A stretch of DNA of 16,860 nt, from positions 1 through 16,860 of the forward strand of contig JAUNWC010000004.1 in assembly GCA_030540495.1 (NCBI GenBank), given 5' to 3'. The position numbers and the translations under genes were made by a program. The DNA comes from Bacteroidota bacterium. Lineage in GTDB: Bacteria; Bacteroidota; Bacteroidia; Bacteroidales; P3. The notes below the pieces were generated by a model. The model had not been told where the DNA came from, made no database searches, and worked only from the letters and a program-made list of their open reading frames with translations. This document shows, one piece after another, positions 7,718 through 15,283 of this stretch (positions within the stretch are counted from its first letter, which is position 1; every line of letters starts with the position of its first letter).

Positions 7718-8074
7718 TCAACTAAATTCTTTTTCGTAGTATTCTAACGGTTGCGGTTTAGGGTCTACAAAATACCATTCCTTGACGTTCAGAGCTAAAT
7801 CATAGTGCGTTACTCCGTCCTTGTCGGTGTACTTCGAGGATTCCATACGACCGGAAACGCATATTTTTTTACCTTTTTTGAAATTCAGATGTATCATCTC
7901 TGCCTTAAGATTAAATGCAATACAAGGGATAACATCTGACGGAGTATATTCATCAGATGGTTTTTTATAATTTCTTGGTACAGAAATTTTGAATTTACAG
8001 TATTGCTTATCATCAGAAGATGTAAAAACAATTTCTGTGATTATATAACCTATAAAAGACGAATTATTGAGCAT
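7718..8074 (-). CDS. Single-stranded DNA-binding protein-like OB-fold protein
   Basis: The 118-residue protein follows the SSB pattern. It has an early GYIITEIVF strand, then YCKFKISVPRNYK, then DVIPCIAFNLKAEMIHLNFKKGKKICVSGRM, then a DKDGVTHYDLALNVKEWYF strand; these correspond to the family's 'FINCVAW..AE....KKG..I.V.GR' core. The protein ends in EYYEKEFS without the acidic D-D-I-P-F type tail that recruits partner proteins in housekeeping SSBs. It probably protects transferred strands during conjugation. I set the ATG at 8074 because AAAGGACG lies upstream and this start overlaps the sortase stop by 11 nt. An earlier in-frame start at 8107 lies further inside the sortase gene. Confidence 0.8.
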   Translation of the reverse strand: MLNNSSFIGYIITEIVFTSSDDKQYCKFKISVPRNYKKPSDEYTPSDVIPCIAFNLKAEMIHLNFKKGKKICVSGRMESSKYTDKDGVTHYDLALNVKEWYFVDPKPQPLEYYEKEFS

Positions 8075-8921
8075 TTTTCTTACGTCCTTTCTTGTAAACC
8101 GCAACAATTACTATAACTGAAATTATTGTCATAGATATTACGGTAAAGATAATGAATATTAAGTTAGGTGAGCCAGAACTATCAAGAATTGTATCTGTAT
8201 CTTGTACAGTAATATTATTTTCGTCAGATTTATCTGCATATTCTGCCGTAACTATCAACCTATGGCTGTTGACACCATAGGGATAGCAAGTGATTAAACT
8301 TAATAAGTCTTTGCTGTCATCAACAGATAAAAGTGATATATCAGTCGGTTCAACTATATTTTTAGCTGTCACTTTGTAGGTTAGCGTTTCATCAAGAACG
8401 GAAACTTTTATAATATCGCCGATTTCAACCTCATTAAGATTGTCAAAAAACACTTGCGTAGGGAATCCTGTATGTGCTGACAATACCGAATGATTACCGA
8501 CACCGCCGGTAGGAAAAGCCGTATTTGGAATATGTGCAACTCCTTTTTCAAGAACCTTATCGGTATCACCGTGATATATCGGAAGTTTTACATCAATTGT
8601 TTTAATCTCTATGTAACCAATCAAGCCGTCACCGAAATTCAGAATATCGTCATAACCATCTATAAGGCTGTCTGTTGAGTAAGAAAAACCGTTAACCATC
8701 TCACGCAGATTTTTATTGTATTTATCGGCGGCTGAAAAGTAGTCAGCTCTATCAGCCGCCGAAATATTATCAAGAGAGGTTGTATAATTATTTATGGTAG
8801 CTGCCGAAAAATAATTATTTACTGCATTTGAAACAGTGGGATAAAGCACAAAACATAGTGAAGCAACTATGAAAACTAATCCTGTAATTAAGAACGTTTT
8901 GTTTTTGCTGCTTTTATTCAA
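8064..8921 (-). CDS. Class C-like (pilus) sortase
   Basis: This 285-residue transpeptidase joins pilin subunits and anchors sorted proteins to the wall. An N-terminal helix (residues 9-29) and a C-terminal helix (about 254-276) flank the catalytic domain, as in pilus sortases. The catalytic triad is visible: His150 in LSAHTGFP, Cys212 in LITCYPYGVNSHRL, and Arg221. TCxPYGVNxHRL is a hallmark of class C enzymes. The usual DPF/DPW lid motif that shields the active site is not obvious between residues 35 and 100, which is unusual. The start codon is TTG, supported by AAAGGGG 9 nt upstream; the next Met is residue 75, which would remove the N-terminal helix. It follows its two likely substrates with a 25-nt gap and overlaps the SSB-like gene. 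Confidence 0.92.
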   Translation of the reverse strand: MNKSSKNKTFLITGLVFIVASLCFVLYPTVSNAVNNYFSAATINNYTTSLDNISAADRADYFSAADKYNKNLREMVNGFSYSTDSLIDGYDDILNFGDGLIGYIEIKTIDVKLPIYHGDTDKVLEKGVAHIPNTAFPTGGVGNHSVLSAHTGFPTQVFFDNLNEVEIGDIIKVSVLDETLTYKVTAKNIVEPTDISLLSVDDSKDLLSLITCYPYGVNSHRLIVTAEYADKSDENNITVQDTDTILDSSGSPNLIFIIFTVISMTIISVIVIVAVYKKGRKKNAQ

Positions 8922-8946
8922 TGTGCTTTACCCCTTTACTGTTTGA

Positions 8947-10434
8947 TTAATTATGCTTCTTAACTTTGCTAAGAACCAGTACAATAATTCCGCCAAGAGC
9001 AAGAGCAGCTCCGGCAACATAGAACATCATTGTACCAGCACCGCCGGTCTGAGGAAGCAAAATCTTTGTATCCTTGACATCAATGCTTGCTGTACCGTTG
9101 GCAGGGCAATTTGTAATATATGAGCCGTCTGCAAAAGTAACACCGTATGTTACATCAATGTCAACAGGAATAACCTTGCCGTAAATGTTATATCCGGTAG
9201 GTGCTTTTGTTTCGACAACATAATATCTACCTGACTGCAACTTGATTTCTTCTTTATTAGCATTGTAGAAAGTTACCTTACCGTTTTCGTCAGAAACACC
9301 TGTTGCAATAGAGTTTGTAAGATTTGTACCATCTGACTCTGTCGCAAATGCATTGAACTCTGCACCGGAAAGAGGATTACCATCTGTATCTGTCTTGTTT
9401 ATTGTCAAAGCAAAAGTGTACACATATACCGTATTGCCTGAAACTTCTGATTCGACACCGTTCTTGTTTGAATAAACTAACTTTGTTTCGGTATTCGGGT
9501 TGCCATCTTTGCCTACTACAGCATACTTATTTAATTTTGCAGAATAAGTTACTGATGTAAATGCTACGTTTGAAGCATAGAAGTCATTTTTCTGCAAATA
9601 TGTATTGTTAATCGCAACATTGAATGTAGTAGCCTTACCGTCACCCTCTGATACAACATTCAGTGTATAGTCAGAATCCGTAAGGTCTTCTCCAACTTTA
9701 CTGCCGTTTGAATCGAGGAGAGCGACTTTTACTGATGTCTTGTCAAGTGTAAGACCTGCTGACATTTCATCATAAACAGTGTATGACTTGAGTTTCATTT
9801 CAGTTGAGCCTGCGGTTGAGGATTTAATTTCAAAATTCACTGTATCCCCAAGGCTAACATCAGTAAAGTTTGTATTGTCCTTTGTGCTGTTTGTAATAGT
9901 TTTACCTGTAGTTACATCACCGTCATTAACCTTTGCGGCAAGGTCAATTGTCTTGTATGTATAAACCCAACCGCTATTGTAATAAGGCAATGCAATTACA
10001 GAGTTTGTAACGCTTTTAACACCTGCCGGATAGTTAGTAGCCTTGATGTAATACATACCCTGAACCAGTGAAGATAAGGTTTTTGTTGTTGATGTAGCTG
10101 ACGTTGTAAATGTTCCAACTATCGAAGCAGAAGAAGGCATAGTTGTAATGCCGTCAAGAGCCGCAAGCACAGATGAAGTCTTACCGCTTAAAATTTCATC
10201 TGAAATTGATGGAATAAGTGAATCATAAGCTGTCTTGTAAGGATTTTCAGTCGTCTTAAGCTCAGCCACCTTATACACGGTAAATGTGTAACCCGGTTTT
10301 GCACATTTAAGGGTAAAAGATACTTTGCGGCTTTCGTCGAGCTGATTTGTTGCAGCCGAAGCAAAAGGAATTGACGATAAAATAATAAGAATTACAGCCA
10401 TAATAATCGGAGTAATTTTAAAAAGTTTTTTCAT
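8947..10434 (-). CDS. Major pilin-like protein with isopeptide domains and LPQTG anchor
   Basis: This 495-residue surface protein starts with a signal peptide (residues 1-27, cut near ASA). It ends in LPQTG (460-464), a hydrophobic helix and a KVKKHN tail. Residues about 38-150 form a SpaA-like N-terminal domain. Residues about 190-310 fit a fimbrial isopeptide D2 domain (NFEIKSST, then VYDEMSAGLTL). Residues about 340-455 form a CnaB/SpaA fold with the E-box YYVVETKAPTGY at 404-415, where Glu408 should support an internal isopeptide bond. A lysine around WVYTYKTIDLAAK (156-168) is the best candidate for linking subunits, although no clear YPKN pilin motif is present. The ATG overlaps the adhesin stop as ATGA, with AGGTGAG upstream. 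It is probably the shaft pilin polymerised by the adjacent sortase. Confidence 0.93.
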   Translation of the reverse strand: MKKLFKITPIIMAVILIILSSIPFASAATNQLDESRKVSFTLKCAKPGYTFTVYKVAELKTTENPYKTAYDSLIPSISDEILSGKTSSVLAALDGITTMPSSASIVGTFTTSATSTTKTLSSLVQGMYYIKATNYPAGVKSVTNSVIALPYYNSGWVYTYKTIDLAAKVNDGDVTTGKTITNSTKDNTNFTDVSLGDTVNFEIKSSTAGSTEMKLKSYTVYDEMSAGLTLDKTSVKVALLDSNGSKVGEDLTDSDYTLNVVSEGDGKATTFNVAINNTYLQKNDFYASNVAFTSVTYSAKLNKYAVVGKDGNPNTETKLVYSNKNGVESEVSGNTVYVYTFALTINKTDTDGNPLSGAEFNAFATESDGTNLTNSIATGVSDENGKVTFYNANKEEIKLQSGRYYVVETKAPTGYNIYGKVIPVDIDVTYGVTFADGSYITNCPANGTASIDVKDTKILLPQTGGAGTMMFYVAGAALALGGIIVLVLSKVKKHN

Positions 10435-13400
10435 AAAACATTCTCACCTTTCATTTTTCTTTTTTTAAAGTAAATAATTATAGTTACTATAGCTGCTACG
10501 AAAAACGAGCAACTAATAAAATAATATTGTTTTGTACCTGTGCCGCCTGTTTCTGAAAGAACAGATTTGTTTTCTGTAACCGGAATTTCAACATAAAGTG
10601 TAGTTTCGTTATCTGCTGAAATTGTCACCGAAAGTTTTTTACCATAAGGCATATATCCACTCGGTACAACTTTTTCTTCCAAGTAATAATCACCTGTCGG
10701 TAAATTGCTTATAGACAATGTGCCTGTGGGAGCAAGACAAGTAGTAGCTGTATCAGCTGTACCTTTATAAATATAAAGTCCGTTTCCGGTTTGAGTACAA
10801 GCTACTGCTGTTCCGTCAGATTTGTATAGTTCCCAACCTGACCCGGCAATAGCGTTACCGGAGCTGTCTTTCTTTGTAAGTTTCAGAGAACCGGTTTTTA
10901 GCGTATTCGTAATATGTGCAAATGTTACCGTACCGTCAGTATTAAGTTTAACCGTTACAGATTTCGGTGTATTATACCTGAAAGGTATTTCATAAATACC
11001 ATCACTTTGCAGATAACCTAACTCCGTTACCTTATACGTCACAAGCTCATTATTATCAGTAGCAGGAACATAAATCGGTAAATCTTCTATTTCGGTTGTA
11101 AATCCTGTTGAATCGGTGACGAAATTTGCCGTATAGCCAAGGCTTGACTCAACCTTGAACCAAATGTTATCAACCTCGTTGTCCTCAGACGTTTTTTGAA
11201 TTTGCAGTTTACCTGTTTTAACGCTATTATGACAAGAGTAGGTGAAGCTTCGGTTATCAAGCAGATTAAATGTTACATCATCATTCTTTACGTAACGGTC
11301 AGGAAGATAGTATGTACCGTCACTATCTTTAAGTCCGAGTTCAGTAATAATGTAAGTAATTTCCCAATCTGTCATTCCGTAAACATAAACAGGCAATCCT
11401 GCCATTTGATTACCGTTTGTATCGTAAAAAACAAAGCTGTCAGAAGAAGCTTTACCTGATGAATCCGTTTGCAAATAAAATTCGCTTATTTCGTTTCCTG
11501 AACTGTCATATCCAAGACACGTAGATTCGTAATCAGGTGCTTCGTCCTCATCTGCCCAGTTAATATAAGCTGATACCTTAAACCACAAATTTGCAATATA
11601 GCCGTCATCAGACGATTTAACTATGTTTAGAGTACCTGTATCAGGATAATTGTAAACATCATATGTAATTGCTGTTGACGTTGATAAATTGTCCGATTTA
11701 TAATCTGAAACAACCAATCCTATGTAGTTGTCAGGAAAATAGTACGAACCACTACCGCCGGGGGTTCTAAATCCCAATTCCTCAACACGATATTTTATTC
11801 TGAGTGCAATAGCGGAGTTCGGAACGGTAATGCAGCTTAACAAAGGCTTTGAATACTTCTCACTGTACTTTGCAACACCCTCGCTGTTGGTTTTAATTTC
11901 TCCGTACAGCTTTCCGTTCTGGTCAACTACCTTAAAATAAAAATCTGATTTTTTACCGTCATATGACTGTTTGTTTATTTCAATATCAGTCGTTTTCACA
12001 GTGTTGCTAAAGCTGTAAGTAACGGTAGAATTAGCAGTAAGCGTTTTTGTATAGCCGTTGCTGTTTTGTATTGCTTCGGTCTTATTGCCGTAGTAATAAC
12101 GAGAATAAGCGTACTCACAGTCGGAGAAAGTGTTGTTTGCAACACCCTCATAGTATGCACCTTTGTAGCTTATACAGTTTTCAGCTTTAACCGTCCAAGT
12201 GAAACCACCGTAACTCTTAGTGCCCGGAGTTGTTTTAAAACCAAGTTCCTTGACGGTGTACTTGATTTTGTTATTGCTCGAATCATAAACGGGCAAGCCT
12301 GTATATTTGGCTGTTCCGGTGCTGTCGGTTGCTACAGCGTTATACTCATTGCCAAGATTATCAGATAATGCAAAATACAAATTAGATACTATCCCATCAT
12401 TTGATGTCTTTGTGATAACAATATCTCCCTTAACACTGTCCTCGTAAATATCCTGTATAACTGCAGTATCTACTGTAGAATTTTCGTCTGTAGGTGTAAC
12501 CGGATAGATAGTTGTATCAAGAGCATAGCCTGTCGGGGCAGTGATTTCCTTTATGTAGTAAGTCTGATTAACCTTTGCTTCATAATTGAACGTACCTTTA
12601 CCGTTAGTATCAGTTGTGAGCAGTGCGACACGAGTTGTAGCGTTTTCATCAGTGTATAAGCCGTAAATTGCTCCTTTAACACCTTGCCCCGACTTATTCA
12701 TTTTATGAATACCTATATAGCCGTTGGCAGGCTGTTCATCAATAGGAACTTCTAACGGTGTGTTTGTATCTTCCGCAATAAGAGCTTTATCCTCTGATAT
12801 AGGACGGTAAAAAGTAATATCGCTTAGTGCATATCCCGGTGGAGCTTCTACCTCTTTAATAACAACTGTACCCACTGGTAAGCACGGAATTGGATTTTGT
12901 TCTGATGAATAATAAAAATCATCTGAAACATAACTTTCGTTGTCTGCTAAATAATCTTCGTGTAACCACGTTGTACCGTCCTCGTCCGTCTTTATGTACC
13001 AAGTACGTTTAAGAGTTTCAGAGTCAAGAGCAGGAGCAGTTTCACCGCTTGATACGTCATAATTTTTATCAATTACAGTAGAATAATACTGTATCTGAAA
13101 AACAGCACCGCCAAGACCTTGATTTGTAGTTTCTCCGGTAATAGCGTTTTTCTTCTGCAGTATGATACCTACAGGGTCATTGATAGCCTTATCAGAGGGT
13201 TCAGAACTATCTGACATACTATAAGCACGAAAGATTTTTACTCCATCAGATGATACCGAACCGGAATCTTTGAATTGATATACCGTATTATTCAGTTTAT
13301 ATCCCGGTGGAGCTGTTATCTCTTTACAGTAGTAAGTATTGTTTTCAAGTCCTGACGGATAGGCAAAAGCTGTACCGGATTCCTTACCGTAGGCAACTGT

Positions 13401-14627
13401 TCCTTTATCTGCCGTTGCTGTATTAGTACCGCTATTACCGCTTGAATTAACATACGCACCGTAGCCGTCTTTATCAGTCACAATCTGACCTGCAATGTTA
13501 TTGCAAGCAGAATCCTTATAAATACCGTAAACCGCACCCTCAAGACTGTAACAACCATTTTCATTGGTAATGTCCGGATTTGCCGAGGATTTTGTCAACT
13601 GCAAATGGATAAGCGGTTTATCGGTAACGGTAGCCTTATATATTACCGAACCTGACACAGACGAACTTGTCTTTTTAAACTCATAAACAGTTTTATCAAG
13701 CTCATATCCTGCCGGAGCAGTAACTTCCCGGCAATAATAAGTTTGTACAGGTACATCAACTCCGTTTTCTCCTGCTCCGTATTTACCGAATCCGGTACTG
13801 TTGGTTGTAATATAGCCAAAATAGTCTGTACAGTTTTTATCAAGATAAATGTTGTACTTTGCCCCCTCAAGACTATAGTTTATAGAACTTATTGCAGAGG
13901 ACTTTTGCAACTGTAATTTAATCGCTTCACGATATATAATTACCTTTTGATAATCCTCGCCTATGTCAAGCATATAAATTTTTGTTGACACAGGTGGAGT
14001 AGGTGCTGATTTTACAGCATTGTATAACTCCTTTGTCAAATCGTAGTAACCATTTTGAGGGATTAAGGCTGCAGTTGTACTTTTGTACTTGCTGTCACCG
14101 TAATTAATATACGACATCAACAAATGGCTAAACATTGAATGAAGTCTGCTGCCACTGAGCGTAGTATATTCAAATCCATATTTACTATATTTTAAATTGC
14201 CCATAAAAGACGAAGGCGTATTGCCGGAATACTTTTGCTGGTGTTTGCTTGTATCTGTTTTAAATGCGCTGTTTGATACATTGAATCCACCGCCACCATA
14301 GCAGTAATAAAGAGCCTTGTTGTACATTTGATACTTACTGTCGGTAGTAGGTATTTCTTTAAGATTTCCTTTATCTGTTCTGTACGTACCGTTTGGCGGT
14401 GCTTTTTTATCCGGCTGAACGCAGTATATCTGTTTTCCGTCTGCTGTCATTTCTATCATTGTTCTGTTCCAACCGGAAGTGTATGCGAACTCGTCACCCT
14501 GCTTTAAGGTTATTGAAGTCTGTCCGGCTGCATTTACCTTGATATTAGAAACAGATACTACGGAAAACAACGATAAAAACACGAGAAATACAGCAACGAT
14601 TTTATTAAATAATCTTTGCTTCTGCAT
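10431..14627 (-). CDS. Large multi-CnaB surface adhesin, likely pilus tip or mating adhesin
   Basis: This 1398-residue protein has a signal peptide (residues 1-34). Its N-terminal domain resembles a thioester (TQXA-type) adhesin domain, with Cys69 in QIYCVQPDK and HLLMSYINYG at 168-177. About nine CnaB/SpaA-like domains follow. Their E-boxes fall at EVTAPAGY (301), EITAPPGY (436), EVEAPPGY (592), EITAPTGY (694), KELGF (793), EELGF (949), TELGL (1095), TELGY (1201) and EEKVVPSGY (1317). The C-terminus has LSETG (1357-1361), a membrane helix and a KKRKMK tail, so it is anchored by a sortase. The TQ pair expected for a thioester is not visible after Cys69, so the reactive bond may be absent. An AAGGAGG site precedes the ATG. 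It shares four bases with the pilin gene. Likely role: contact with recipient cells or host surfaces. Confidence 0.93.
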   Translation of the reverse strand: MQKQRLFNKIVAVFLVFLSLFSVVSVSNIKVNAAGQTSITLKQGDEFAYTSGWNRTMIEMTADGKQIYCVQPDKKAPPNGTYRTDKGNLKEIPTTDSKYQMYNKALYYCYGGGGFNVSNSAFKTDTSKHQQKYSGNTPSSFMGNLKYSKYGFEYTTLSGSRLHSMFSHLLMSYINYGDSKYKSTTAALIPQNGYYDLTKELYNAVKSAPTPPVSTKIYMLDIGEDYQKVIIYREAIKLQLQKSSAISSINYSLEGAKYNIYLDKNCTDYFGYITTNSTGFGKYGAGENGVDVPVQTYYCREVTAPAGYELDKTVYEFKKTSSSVSGSVIYKATVTDKPLIHLQLTKSSANPDITNENGCYSLEGAVYGIYKDSACNNIAGQIVTDKDGYGAYVNSSGNSGTNTATADKGTVAYGKESGTAFAYPSGLENNTYYCKEITAPPGYKLNNTVYQFKDSGSVSSDGVKIFRAYSMSDSSEPSDKAINDPVGIILQKKNAITGETTNQGLGGAVFQIQYYSTVIDKNYDVSSGETAPALDSETLKRTWYIKTDEDGTTWLHEDYLADNESYVSDDFYYSSEQNPIPCLPVGTVVIKEVEAPPGYALSDITFYRPISEDKALIAEDTNTPLEVPIDEQPANGYIGIHKMNKSGQGVKGAIYGLYTDENATTRVALLTTDTNGKGTFNYEAKVNQTYYIKEITAPTGYALDTTIYPVTPTDENSTVDTAVIQDIYEDSVKGDIVITKTSNDGIVSNLYFALSDNLGNEYNAVATDSTGTAKYTGLPVYDSSNNKIKYTVKELGFKTTPGTKSYGGFTWTVKAENCISYKGAYYEGVANNTFSDCEYAYSRYYYGNKTEAIQNSNGYTKTLTANSTVTYSFSNTVKTTDIEINKQSYDGKKSDFYFKVVDQNGKLYGEIKTNSEGVAKYSEKYSKPLLSCITVPNSAIALRIKYRVEELGFRTPGGSGSYYFPDNYIGLVVSDYKSDNLSTSTAITYDVYNYPDTGTLNIVKSSDDGYIANLWFKVSAYINWADEDEAPDYESTCLGYDSSGNEISEFYLQTDSSGKASSDSFVFYDTNGNQMAGLPVYVYGMTDWEITYIITELGLKDSDGTYYLPDRYVKNDDVTFNLLDNRSFTYSCHNSVKTGKLQIQKTSEDNEVDNIWFKVESSLGYTANFVTDSTGFTTEIEDLPIYVPATDNNELVTYKVTELGYLQSDGIYEIPFRYNTPKSVTVKLNTDGTVTFAHITNTLKTGSLKLTKKDSSGNAIAGSGWELYKSDGTAVACTQTGNGLYIYKGTADTATTCLAPTGTLSISNLPTGDYYLEEKVVPSGYMPYGKKLSVTISADNETTLYVEIPVTENKSVLSETGGTGTKQYYFISCSFFVAAIVTIIIYFKKRKMKGENVL

Positions 14628-14649
14628 ATTCTCCTCCTTTCCAGAATTG

Positions 14650-14712
14650 TCATAAAATACGTAGAATATTACGATTAGCTATACAGGGTGAATCACGGCT
14701 TAAATAACACAT
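14650..14712 (-). CDS. Possible 20-codon leader peptide before the adhesin gene
   Basis: An ATG at 14712 opens a short frame encoding MCYLSRDSPCIANRNILRIL and ends at TGA, 22 nt before the adhesin ATG. Its ribosome site AAAGGAG (14719-14725) is ideal and spaced 6 nt from the ATG, as good as any site in the window. It directly follows the hairpin at 14727-14791. The size, the strong initiation site and the position point to a regulatory leader peptide whose translation affects adhesin expression, but no terminator or ribosome-stalling motif was identified between it and the adhesin. It may also be a vestige. I do not recognise the peptide. Confidence 0.5.
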   Translation of the reverse strand: MCYLSRDSPCIANRNILRIL

Positions 14713-14726
14713 ATATTTCTCCTTTC

Positions 14727-14791
14727 TGTAACTCATATTTTCAGCTGTAGCTTTTCATCAGAAAAAGCTCAAGAAACAGAATTGAGTTACA
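14727..14791 (-). promoter_or_regulatory. Hairpin in the adhesin operon leader
   Basis: TGTAACTCA (14727-14735) is inverted as TGAGTTACA (14783-14791). An inner stem, AGCTTTTC (14749-14756) with GAAAAAGCT (14761-14769), sits centrally with 13 nt of unpaired sequence on each side, giving a symmetric long hairpin. In the transcript it ends one base before the leader-peptide ribosome site AAAGGAG. It could act as an RNA switch, a protein-binding stem or a DNA operator. The outer arms recur at 4173-4226 with one compensatory pair change. Confidence 0.6.
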
Positions 14792-14814
14792 TTTAATTTA
14801 AAAATTTTGCAAAC

Positions 14815-14843
14815 AAAAAGGCAAAGCCTTTTTAGACTTTGCC
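14815..14843 (-). terminator. Second terminator with two alternative stems
   Basis: On the minus strand GGCAAAG (14843-14837) pairs with CTTTGCC (14826-14820), followed by TTTTTG, a factor-independent terminator. The same DNA also forms AAAAAGGC-AAA-GCCTTTTT (14815-14833), which could end transcription from either side. The two stems exclude each other because both use the same GCC. It lies 7 nt after the first terminator, before the adhesin leader. Confidence 0.75.
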
Positions 14844-14849
14844 TATATA

Positions 14850-14878
14850 TAAAAAGCAGAGTACAATTGCACTCTGCT
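14850..14878 (-). terminator. Terminator of the upstream four-gene cluster
   Basis: AGCAGAGT (14855-14862) and ACTCTGCT (14871-14878) form an 8-pair stem around ACAATTGC. On the minus strand it is followed by TTTTTA. It lies 42 nt after the stop of the gene ending at 14920 and should end that transcript, separating it from the adhesin operon. Confidence 0.85.
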
Positions 14879-14919
14879 TATTTACTATTATACTATTATT
14901 GTGTTATTAGAAGTAATAT

Positions 14920-15279
14920 TTAATTATCACCGTCAATATCATCAAACTTATCAATTGCCGTTTTATAAGAAGCTATGATATTATCTGCTTGTTCAATGGT
15001 CTTGAGTTTTGAGGTAATTATAATAACTGAAATTTCTTTGATTTTTATATTAGTTTTCAGCTCCTCTTCTTTACCGTTTTTTATTACAAGCCTGCTTATA
15101 TTATCTCCATAATATGATATTTCACTTTCATCAAGACACCTGCACAATAAGCAACAATCTTCATCACAATCATACAGAGCAACATATCCGGTTCCGACAT
15201 CATACTTCTTATATTCAGCAAAGGGCAAAGGGATTCTTGTTTTACCGTAAAAAAGAATTGCAGATTTTACATCATTCAT
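14920..15279 (-). CDS. Unknown 119-residue protein, last gene of the upstream cluster
   Basis: I do not recognise this protein. It begins MNDVKSAILFYGKTRIPLPF and is acidic. It has a Cys-rich stretch, DCDEDCCLLCRC, near residues 38-49, which might bind a metal or form disulfides. A C-terminal hydrophobic strand, EISVIIITSK, is followed by a polar helix. No signal peptide or membrane helix is present. I chose the ATG at 15279, which lies 4 nt after the previous stop with AAAGGGGTG upstream; a longer in-frame start at 15339 would overlap the previous gene. It is followed by two tandem terminators, so it closes this operon. The function is unknown. Confidence 0.75.
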   Translation of the reverse strand: MNDVKSAILFYGKTRIPLPFAEYKKYDVGTGYVALYDCDEDCCLLCRCLDESEISYYGDNISRLVIKNGKEEELKTNIKIKEISVIIITSKLKTIEQADNIIASYKTAIDKFDDIDGDN

Positions 15280-15283
15280 TATC

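Noticed and set aside
8075..8107. Upstream start for the SSB-like gene (extra 11 residues)
   Set aside because: The extra residues do not fit the SSB start. The ATG at 8074 has AAAGGACG upstream and places the OB-fold strand near the N-terminus.
14811..14860. Possible c-di-GMP riboswitch before the adhesin gene (GCAAAGCC-like string)
   Set aside because: The string belongs to the terminator hairpin. The flanking conserved parts of the c-di-GMP-I aptamer are missing, and it lies upstream of the leader hairpin.
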